Of a stretch of DNA of 13,030 nucleotides, positions 6,910-13,030 are shown in pieces; the first letter of the stretch is position 1; each line of letters opens with the position of its first letter. The notes beneath the pieces are model-generated. The model was not told where the DNA came from. It saw only the letters and a list, made by a program, of their open reading frames with translations, and did no database searches. A program made the position numbers and the translations under genes. This DNA comes from Acidobacteriota bacterium (GTDB taxonomy: Bacteria > Acidobacteriota > Vicinamibacteria > Vicinamibacterales > 2-12-FULL-66-21), in the NCBI GenBank assembly GCA_020200195.1, contig JAIVJE010000080.1:1-13030 (forward strand), in the 5' to 3' direction.

Positions 6910-7702
6910 ATGAAGCCGGACGATGCCAATGGAACCCGTGACGCGCGGTCGCGTCCGTTTCGCGTACTCGTGATCGCCGGGTCGGATCGCCGCCAATACA
7001 ACTGCCCTGGCGTGGATTCGAAGGCGCGCACGCTGATGCTCCGAATGGCCGACCGGCTGCCCCAGGAATGGGAAATTGACCTGGAGGATCTGGGGAATGT
7101 GTACGGTCGCGCGCACATTCAGAGTTGCAATGCGTGCGTGTCCACGTCAATGGCCCTGTGCGTGTGGCCGTGCAACTGTTACGAACGCGGGAGCAAGGAC
7201 GAACCCGATTTGATGTGGGACCTCGACCTGTATGCTCGCCTGGATCTCGCGGATGCGTGGGCGATCATCGGACCGGTGAACTGGTACGGCCCTTCGAGCA
7301 ACCTCAAGGCGATGTTCGACCGCCTGGTGTGCATGAACGGTGGAAATCCTCGCGAGGAACTGATCGAACACAAGAACCCCGAACTGGCGATGCAGCTCGA
7401 ACATCGCCCGGAGTGGAAGGATCTGAGCCGCAACCACCTCGAGGGCCGGCTGGCGGCCGACCGACGATTTCATCCGGCGGGTCACGATCAGAGGGAAGGT
7501 CGAGCCCGGGCCCTTTCGGGCCTACGGGTACGTCCCGCCGAGCCATCGATGGGCAGATCTGAAACTGAAGTGGAGAGGACTGCGCATGGCGATGGGTGTG
7601 CCGCCTGGCGATTCGTCCCCGGCCGAACAGCAGGAGCGCGACCTGAATCGAGACGCCACGCTGCACCCCTCTCGAAGCGAAGTCGAGAACCAAAGCGATT
7701 AG
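6910..7702 (+). pseudogene. Flavodoxin-like NAD(P)H-dependent FMN reductase, internally deleted and frameshifted
   Basis: The first 180 residues are a good flavodoxin-fold FMN reductase: FRVLVIAGSDRR starts strand 1, followed by a Cys-rich loop (SCNACVSTSMALCVWPCNCY, residues 72-91), WAIIGPVNWYGPSSNLKAMFDR (flavin-site loop, 117-138) and RNHLEGR (174-180). After about 7450 the reading frame turns into Arg-rich nonsense that stops at 7716. The +1 frame from 7451 instead gives a sensible tail (PTDDFIRRV, PFRAYGYVPPSHRWADLKL, DLNRDATLHPSRSEVENQSD) ending in TAG at 7700-7702. The tail looks like the C-terminus of the same family, but the central part expected between the two is missing. I infer a deletion plus frameshift. 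The ATG at 6910 follows GGAG at 6901-6904. It is not ArsH-like in its motifs. The first half might still fold and bind FMN. Confidence 0.7.
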
Positions 7703-7726
7703 TGTCGTCGGTGTAAGGTCGAAGGC

Positions 7727-9013
7727 GTGCTCTCGCTCACTGGGAAAGAAGGCGCGGCGACGCCTGACCCTCGGTCGTCGCCTCGCCTCTGGCTCCTGAT
7801 CGCCGCCAATGGGATGCTGCGTGTGGCCGGTGGGGCGAGTGCAGTGCTCGTCGGCCTTTATGTAGCGGATCTGGCAGGTCGCGGGTTCGGCGTGGGCGCG
7901 GGGTTGCTGGGCTCGCTCGCTGCGATCTCGTTCGCCGCGGAACTGGTGGGGGCGGTACCGCTGGGTATGCTCTCGGATGCGGTGTCCGCACGGATCCTGA
8001 TGACGGGCGGTGCGTTGCTCGCCGCGTTCGCGACGTTCCTCTTTGGAGTCACGCATGAGACAGGCGTGTTTTTCGTGAGCCGCGCGCTCGAAGGGCTCGC
8101 GGCCGCGGCGGGCGTGCCGGCCTTGCTGGCGCATCTCGCGGACGCGACGGCGGGCGACCACACGCTTCGCGCCAGGGCGATGAGTTACTTCGAGCTTTCG
8201 TTGCTGGCCGGTCTCGCGCTTGGCGGAATCGTTGGCGGTCAACTCTGGTCAGGGCTCGGGACCAGCGCATTCACGGTGCTCGCCCTCCTCCATGTCGTCG
8301 TCGCCCTGCTGCTCTTCATCGGGAGTGCCGGGAGTCAGCGTCATCACGCGAGGGAGGTATGGCAAGGCCTGCGGCGGTCGCTGGCCATGCCGGCATTGCG
8401 ACGACTGGCGCCGATGTGGCTCTGTATGAACGCGATCCTGGGGCTGTGGCTAGGGCCGACTCTGTACTTTCTGCTGACACATCGGTCGGACGGATCGCAG
8501 GTGCTTGCGGGGCTGTTCGCCGGCAACCCGGTTGGACTCGGGTGGTTGCTGTTCGCGTACGCAATCGTGTTCGGAACGGGAGTCGTCGCCTGGAGCCGGG
8601 TGTTGCCGCGCGTGAACCTGCGACCGGCACTTCGGATTTCGCTGATCGCGATGCTCGGCGTGTCCCTTGCGCTCTTGGCCCTCAATCACATGGGGGAACA
8701 TCCGCTGCCGCTTCGATGGACGCTGACCGGGGTCATCACGGTCCTCGTCATGGTTGAAAGCGGTTTCACCCCCGCGGCCCTGACGCTGCTCGCCGGCGCT
8801 GTCGGCCCGTCGGCCGGCCGTGGAGCGGCGATGGGCATCTATTCGTTTCTGTTGAGCCTTGGCGCGCTTGGTGGAAGCGTGCTCGCAGGCATTGCCGGAC
8901 GCTGGCTGGCGATCGACGGGCTGATATACGCCACATTTGTCCTCGCACTGGTCGCGCTCGCGCTGCTGCCGCGGCTCGGACCGGCACACTTGCGAGCACA
9001 GGAGGCCGAATAG
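7727..9013 (+). CDS. MFS family transporter (exporter-like)
   Basis: This is a major facilitator superfamily membrane protein of 428 residues, probably with 12 helices in two six-helix halves. A motif A-like loop GMLSDAVSAR (residues 80-89) joins helices 2 and 3. A Pro- and Gly-rich helix 5 region (SYFELSLLAGLALGGIVGG) is typical of drug or metabolite exporters. The second half includes GFTPAALTLLAGAVGPSAGRG. The start is a GTG at 7727 with AAGG at 7714-7717. It begins 24 bases after the broken FMN reductase and ends TAGTG, sharing one base with the next GTG start, so it is tightly coupled to the flavoprotein. It is a natural exporter for whatever the cluster makes or detoxifies. I see no match to ArsJ or ArsK strong enough to name it. 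Confidence 0.85.
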   Translation: MLSLTGKEGAATPDPRSSPRLWLLIAANGMLRVAGGASAVLVGLYVADLAGRGFGVGAGLLGSLAAISFAAELVGAVPLGMLSDAVSARILMTGGALLAAFATFLFGVTHETGVFFVSRALEGLAAAAGVPALLAHLADATAGDHTLRARAMSYFELSLLAGLALGGIVGGQLWSGLGTSAFTVLALLHVVVALLLFIGSAGSQRHHAREVWQGLRRSLAMPALRRLAPMWLCMNAILGLWLGPTLYFLLTHRSDGSQVLAGLFAGNPVGLGWLLFAYAIVFGTGVVAWSRVLPRVNLRPALRISLIAMLGVSLALLALNHMGEHPLPLRWTLTGVITVLVMVESGFTPAALTLLAGAVGPSAGRGAAMGIYSFLLSLGALGGSVLAGIAGRWLAIDGLIYATFVLALVALALLPRLGPAHLRAQEAE

Positions 9014-10431
9014 TGGCCCTCGCAGAATTCGACCTCGCGATCGTCGGTGCCGGTGCCGCAGGCCTGATCGCGGCTCGCTTTGCCGCGCAACTTGGCGCGC
9101 GGGTGTTGCTCGCCGAGCGCGATCGCATCGGCGGCGACTGCACGTGGACCGGCTGCGTTCCGAGTAAGTCGCTGATTCGCGTCGCCAGGGCTGCACATGA
9201 AATCCGTACCGCCGGGCGGTTTGGCATCGGGCGAACGTCGTGCAGTGTGGACATGTCCAGCGTGCGCGACTACGTGCGGGCCAAGGTCGATCAGATTTAC
9301 CAGCCGACGGCGCCGGAAGCCCTCGAGCGGGAAGGGATCCACGTCGCCCTCGGACCTGCCTCGTTCGAGAACGATCGGACGCTGCGGATTGGAGAACGGT
9401 CCGTTACGGCGCGCCGCTACGTGGTGTGCACTGGCGCCGCACCCGTGACGCCGTCGCTTACGGGACTCGAGACGACACCGCACTTCACGTACCACGACAT
9501 CTTCGATGCCACGGATCTAGCGGAATCGCTCATCGTTATCGGCGGCGGTCCGCTCGGCATGGAGCTCGCGCAGGCGTTTCAACGTCTCGGCAGCAAGGTC
9601 ACGATCGTGGCGCCGCGCTTACTGCCTCATGACGATCCGGAGGCGGCAGACGTCCTTCGACGCGTGTGCGAGCGGGAAGGAGTCCGCTGGGTCCGGGGGC
9701 GCGCGGTCGGGGTCAGGCAGGACGCGGCAGGATTGATCGTCGCCTCGGATGCCGGAATCGATGCGAGCGGGGCCACGCTCCTGGTCGCTGCCGGTCGTCG
9801 TCCTAATATCTCGGGGCTCGCGCTCGATCGCGCCGGCGTGATCCATTCGGAGCGCGGCATCCCTGTTGACGACCGCCTGCGCACCAACGTGCCGCACATA
9901 TACGCGGCGGGCGATGTGCTCGGCGGCGAGCAGTTCTCCCACATCGCGGGCTGGCAGGCCTTCGAGGCAACGCGGAACGCGCTACTGCCCGGCAGCTCCT
10001 CCGGCCGTCCAAACCCGATGGCGTGGGTCACGTTCACGGATCCAGAGGTGGCGCAGGTGGGCGTGAGCGAGGCGGCTGCCCGCCGGCGATTCGGCGACGC
10101 GATCACCGTCACACGATGGGACATCGCGTGCGTGGATCGCGCGGCGTGCGATGACGATGAGGATGGGTTCATCAAGCTGATCGTGGATCGACGGGGCGTA
10201 TTGATTGGCGCGACCATCGTGGCCAGTCGCGCCGGCGAACTGAGCGGCGAATTGAGCCTCGCGATCGCCCGGCGCCTCCGGGTCGGCGAGGTCGCCTCTG
10301 CGGTCCACGCGTATCCCACCTACGCCACGGCGCTCCAGCAGATGTCCAGTCAGGTCGCGACCGCCCGATGGACGTCGAGCGCTGCCGGCCGCTTCATCGG
10401 ATCCTGGCTCGGCTTCGCCGGCGGCCGCTGA
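9013..10431 (+). CDS. Mercuric-reductase-like pyridine nucleotide-disulfide oxidoreductase
   Basis: This cytoplasmic flavoprotein of 472 residues belongs to the dihydrolipoamide dehydrogenase/mercuric reductase class. FAD site: DLAIVGAGAAGLIAARFAA (GxGxxG at 12-17). Redox-active disulfide: GGDCTWTGCVPSK, C43 and C48. NAD(P) site: IVIGGGPLGMELAQAF (177-182). Second FAD motif: TNVPHIYAAGDV (291-302). In the C-terminal dimer motif VHAYPTYATA (431-440) the Lpd catalytic His is Tyr434 and the partner Glu is Thr439. Mercuric reductase also has Tyr at the His position. There is no N-terminal metal-binding domain and no C-terminal CC pair as in true MerA. GTG start at 9013, with AGGAGG at 9000-9005. 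The electron acceptor is unknown; a thiol-bound metal or metalloid species is a fair guess. Confidence 0.88.
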   Translation: MALAEFDLAIVGAGAAGLIAARFAAQLGARVLLAERDRIGGDCTWTGCVPSKSLIRVARAAHEIRTAGRFGIGRTSCSVDMSSVRDYVRAKVDQIYQPTAPEALEREGIHVALGPASFENDRTLRIGERSVTARRYVVCTGAAPVTPSLTGLETTPHFTYHDIFDATDLAESLIVIGGGPLGMELAQAFQRLGSKVTIVAPRLLPHDDPEAADVLRRVCEREGVRWVRGRAVGVRQDAAGLIVASDAGIDASGATLLVAAGRRPNISGLALDRAGVIHSERGIPVDDRLRTNVPHIYAAGDVLGGEQFSHIAGWQAFEATRNALLPGSSSGRPNPMAWVTFTDPEVAQVGVSEAAARRRFGDAITVTRWDIACVDRAACDDDEDGFIKLIVDRRGVLIGATIVASRAGELSGELSLAIARRLRVGEVASAVHAYPTYATALQQMSSQVATARWTSSAAGRFIGSWLGFAGGR

Positions 10432-10451
10432 TCTCCAGGACCCATTTCACC

Positions 10452-11930
10452 ATGCACAAGACAGACGCCAACTACGTGTTCTACGAGCTGACGCGGAGCA
10501 TCTGCCCGGACTGCCGGCGCGTGATCGACGCCCAGGTGATTCTTCGCGACGGCAAGGTCTACATGCGGAAGCGCTGTCCGACCTGTGGCCCGTTCGAGGG
10601 CCTTGTCTACGGCGACGCGGCGGCGTATGTCGCGAACGGCAAGTACAACAAGCCAGGGACCATCCCATTGGCCTTCGGCACCGAACATGCGCAAGGCTGT
10701 CCCCACGACTGCGGCCTGTGTCCCGACCATCAGCAGCACACGTGTCTGGGGATCATCGAAGTCAACAGCGTGTGCAACATGGAATGCCCGCTGTGCTTCT
10801 CGACGGCCGGACCCGGCTTCAGCCTGACGCTCGAAGAGGTCGAGGCGATGCTCGACGACTTCGTGCGGACCGAGGGCGTGCCCGAGGTGGTGCAGTTCTC
10901 AGGCGGCGAGCCGACCGTCCACCCGCAAATCATCGACTTCGTCAAGGCCGCGAAGGCACGCGGCATCCGCTTCGTCATGATCAACACCAATGGCAAGCGG
11001 ATCGCGCGCGACGATCGGTTCGTCGAACAGCTCGCGGAGGTGCAGCCGGCGTTCTACTTTCAGTTCGACGGTTTCGAGCGCCGCACGTCGCTGACGCTCC
11101 GCGCCGACGCCGGGATCGTCGAGGAACGAATCCGCGCGCTCAACCGGCTCGCGGCCGCCGGTCTCCACGTCACGCTCGTTCCCGCGATCGAACGTGGCGT
11201 CAACGAACACGAGCTCGGTCGGATCGTCGACTTCGCGATCTCGCATCCGGCCGTTCGCGGCATCAACTTTCAACCGGCGTTCCACGCCGGCCGTCATCCG
11301 ACGCACGATCCGATGCAGCGGATCACGATTCCCGACATCCTGCGGCTCGTCGAGGAACAGACCGCCGGGCGATTTGTCGTGAGCGACTTCATCCCCGTGC
11401 CCTGTTGCTTCCCGACCTGTAATGCCGTCACCTATGCGTTCGTCGACGGCGACCGGGTGGTCCCGCTGCCGCGTATCGTCAACGTGTACGAGTATCTGGA
11501 CTACATCACCAATCGGGTCGTCCCCGACTTCAGCGTCGAGATTCGTGGCGCCCTCGAGGGACTCTGGTCGTCGTCATCGGTGGCCGGATCGCAGAAGTCG
11601 CTCGACCAGCTGTCACTGTCCTGCCAGGCCTGCGGCCTGCCCGATGCCGTGACGATTGGCGACCTTGCCGACCACATGTTGATGATCATGACGCAGGACT
11701 TCATGGACCCGTGGACCTTCAATCAAAAGAACCTGATGAAGTGCTGCAAGGAGTTTCTGCTGCCGGGCGGCAAGCAGATTCCGTTTTGCGCCTATAACAC
11801 TGTCGGATATCGCGAGCAGGCGCGCGCCCAGCTGGTGGCGCTCGAGCCGGCCCGACGGGAGGCGCGCAAGGCCGGCCGCCGGTTCGAGCCGGTGCCCGTG
11901 ACCTTTGAGTTCGGAGAGTCGCGGCCATGA
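10452..11930 (+). CDS. Cys-rich radical SAM enzyme, MJ0619/Tes-like
   Basis: This 492-residue enzyme has these parts in order: a zinc-ribbon-like N-terminus (C18, C21, C42, C45); a Cys cluster CPHDCGLCPDHQQHTC (C83, C87, C90, C98); the radical SAM motif CNMECPLC (C108, C112, C115); SGGEPT (150-155); YFQFDGF (202-208); and a C-terminal Cys set (C318, C319, C323, C391, C394, C431, C432, C446) that could hold auxiliary iron-sulfur clusters. The Cys cluster just ahead of the SAM motif and the FQFDG motif are the signature of the family with archaeal MJ0619 and the tetraether lipid synthase Tes. Those enzymes join or modify unactivated carbons. The ATG at 10452 (AGGA at 10437-10440) is chosen; an upstream in-frame start at 10368 would overlap the previous gene by 64 bases. 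It overlaps the methyltransferase gene by 4 bases (ATGA). The true substrate is unknown. Confidence 0.88.
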   Translation: MHKTDANYVFYELTRSICPDCRRVIDAQVILRDGKVYMRKRCPTCGPFEGLVYGDAAAYVANGKYNKPGTIPLAFGTEHAQGCPHDCGLCPDHQQHTCLGIIEVNSVCNMECPLCFSTAGPGFSLTLEEVEAMLDDFVRTEGVPEVVQFSGGEPTVHPQIIDFVKAAKARGIRFVMINTNGKRIARDDRFVEQLAEVQPAFYFQFDGFERRTSLTLRADAGIVEERIRALNRLAAAGLHVTLVPAIERGVNEHELGRIVDFAISHPAVRGINFQPAFHAGRHPTHDPMQRITIPDILRLVEEQTAGRFVVSDFIPVPCCFPTCNAVTYAFVDGDRVVPLPRIVNVYEYLDYITNRVVPDFSVEIRGALEGLWSSSSVAGSQKSLDQLSLSCQACGLPDAVTIGDLADHMLMIMTQDFMDPWTFNQKNLMKCCKEFLLPGGKQIPFCAYNTVGYREQARAQLVALEPARREARKAGRRFEPVPVTFEFGESRP

Positions 11931-12781
11931 GGCCGGATGCCGAGGCGACCGGGCCGCTGGATGCCAGGGAGGCGGCGCAGGTCAAGCAGTGTTGCGCGCG
12001 ATTGTACGAGAGCGAGATCGTCACGCGACTGCTCGGCGATTCGTTCCATCCTGGTGGTGCGGCGCTGACAGAGCGGCTCGGCCGGGTGCTCGCGCTCACG
12101 CCAAACAGCCGTGTGCTCGACGCGGCGTCGGGGAAAGGGACGAGTGCGATCCTGCTCGCGCAGCGCTTTGGCTGCTCGGTTGTGGGCGTCGATTTGAGTC
12201 ACCACAATGTGGCGCATGCTCGCAGCGAGGCGGACCGTCTCGGACTGACGGGCCGAGTGACCTTCAAGGTCGGAGACGCCGAGCGACTGCCCTTCGACGA
12301 CGCCTCCGCAGACGCCATCATCTGCGAGTGCGCCTTCTGCACGTTTCCTGACAAGCGAGCCGCGGCCGATGAATTTGCGCGCGTGCTGAGGCCGGGAGGG
12401 CGGGTCGGCTTGAGCGACCTCACCCGCGCACCAGGCCCGGCCGGGGAATTCGCCGATCTCATGGCCTGGGTCGCGTGTCTGGCTGACGCGTGTCCGGCGG
12501 ACTCGTACTCAGCCCGGCTGGGTGACGCTGGTTTTATCGACGTCTCGGTGGAGAATCACGATTCTGTTCTCCTCGAGATGATCCGTAAGATCGGGAGTCG
12601 TCTGTTCGCGGTCGATGTACTTCGGGGTCTCAACAAGATCGAGCTCGATGGGATCGATTTCGATGCGGCGAAGCGGATGACGCGGCAGGCGCTCGTCGCG
12701 GTCGAGGAGCATCGACTTGGTTACGCGGTCGTGTGGGCCAGCAAGCCTGAGCTCAGCGCTGCACGTGCGAACACTCCATGA
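11927..12781 (+). CDS. SAM-dependent methyltransferase with ArsM-like cysteines
   Basis: This class I methyltransferase has 284 residues. Motif I is VLDAASGKGTSAILLA (63-78), motif II ends VVGVDLS (85-91), and GDAERLPFDD (116-125) and VLRPGGRVGLSDL (153-165) follow. It has eight cysteines: C22, C23, C83, C133, C135, C138, C184 and C189. Laid over arsenite methyltransferase ArsM from memory, C135 in ICECAFCTFPDK falls on the Cys of the ArsM segment SNCVxNLxPDK, and C184 in WVACLADACPADSY falls on the ArsM Cys of WAGCxAGALxxxEY. These are the two Cys that bind trivalent arsenic. The Cys22-Cys23 pair could supply the third thiol. The enzyme may methylate arsenic, antimony or another soft element. 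It is shorter than typical ArsM and lacks its C-terminal domain, so the substrate is uncertain. It starts inside the stop of the radical SAM gene. Confidence 0.82.
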   Translation: MRPDAEATGPLDAREAAQVKQCCARLYESEIVTRLLGDSFHPGGAALTERLGRVLALTPNSRVLDAASGKGTSAILLAQRFGCSVVGVDLSHHNVAHARSEADRLGLTGRVTFKVGDAERLPFDDASADAIICECAFCTFPDKRAAADEFARVLRPGGRVGLSDLTRAPGPAGEFADLMAWVACLADACPADSYSARLGDAGFIDVSVENHDSVLLEMIRKIGSRLFAVDVLRGLNKIELDGIDFDAAKRMTRQALVAVEEHRLGYAVVWASKPELSAARANTP

Positions 12782-12797
12782 CCAGGCACCATTTGGT

Positions 12798-13019
12798 ATG
12801 GACGACCTGAACGCGATATTGACGTGTCCACACTGCAGTCACGAGGAACCCACGATCATGCCGACGGACCGTTGCGTGATCGTATTCGATTGTCCAGGCT
12901 GCGGCGCGACGCTGAGGCCGAAGGCGGGCGACTGTTGCGTGTTTTGTTCCTACGCCGATCGGTCGTGCCCTCCAACCCAGGCATCGCCAGGCGCCGACTG
13001 TGATGGTCATGCTCGATGA
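12798..13019 (+). CDS. GDCCVxC domain small protein
   Basis: This 73-residue Cys-rich protein has CPHC at 10-13, a further Cys at C26, CPGC at 32-35, and then the family signature GDCCVFC (44-50) followed by SYADRSCPPTQ. It has ten cysteines, enough for a zinc ribbon plus a reactive CC motif. NCBI names this family the GDCCVxC domain-containing (seleno)protein; some members carry selenocysteine, but all positions here are Cys codons. Members often sit near mercury or arsenic genes as I recall. The ATG at 12798 follows the methyltransferase stop by 16 bases, with only a weak CCAGG ribosome site. It may be a metal(loid) carrier or thiol donor for the cluster. The function has not been shown. 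Confidence 0.8.
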   Translation: MDDLNAILTCPHCSHEEPTIMPTDRCVIVFDCPGCGATLRPKAGDCCVFCSYADRSCPPTQASPGADCDGHAR

Positions 13020-13030
13020 CAACACCAAAC

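Noticed and set aside
7304..9196. Long minus-strand open frames opposite the FMN reductase and MFS genes
   Set aside because: They are Arg/His/Gln-rich, lack start signals, and lie opposite genes with clear family motifs.
10368..10451. Upstream start for the radical SAM enzyme
   Set aside because: It would add 28 residues of Arg-rich sequence overlapping the flavoprotein gene; the family N-terminus with the first Cys pair begins naturally at 10452.
12798..13019. Selenoprotein reading of the GDCCVxC gene
   Set aside because: All signature positions are TGT or TGC codons and the only in-frame TGA is the terminal stop, so selenocysteine is not used.
1..13030. CRISPR array or toxin-antitoxin or phage defence genes
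   Set aside because: No regularly spaced repeats with unique spacers and no defence-family motifs were seen on either strand.

Overview
The window looks like a chromosomal piece of a GC-rich, Gram-negative soil-type bacterium. An Acidobacteriota relative (Vicinamibacteria-like) is my best guess, because the long MacB/FtsX-type permease at the left end is of the kind that group carries in many copies. This placement is an inference, since there is no rRNA or marker gene here.

Left part (1-4274): a poorly coding, apparently decayed region. An ADOP/MacB-like ABC permease on the minus strand (746-3070) has a frame-disrupted N-terminus. It lies between two same-orientation copies of a repeat (about 31-253 and 3666-3889). 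Each copy contains the 5' half of a class II tRNA-Ser gene on the minus strand, with similar sequence upstream of it. The rest of this region shows only short coding-like scraps.

Middle (4275-6816): a stress-regulation module. A SigF-type ECF sigma factor and its NrsF-type membrane anti-sigma factor overlap by 4 bases on the minus strand. Divergent from them are a four-helix membrane protein and a secreted protein, closed by a strong hairpin. A match to the Caulobacter SigF promoter as I remember it (GTAACC-N16-CGAA) lies just in front of the divergent pair. A second exact match lies inside the sigma gene, pointing at nrsF. NrsF keeps two cysteines like those reported to be needed for heavy-metal sensing.

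Right part (6910-13019): a compact plus-strand array of six genes. In order these are a flavodoxin-like FMN reductase (apparently broken by an internal deletion and frameshift), an MFS exporter, a mercuric-reductase-like flavoprotein, a Cys-rich radical SAM enzyme of the MJ0619/Tes type, a methyltransferase with ArsM-like cysteines, and a small GDCCVxC protein. The last five are separated by 20 bases or less, or overlap by 1-4 bases, so they are probably one transcription unit. Their thiol-rich chemistry suggests processing of a soft metal or metalloid (arsenic, antimony, mercury, selenium or similar): redox, alkyl or radical modification, methylation and export. This cluster is the best candidate for an undescribed system in the window. 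Its substrate and product cannot be read from the sequence.
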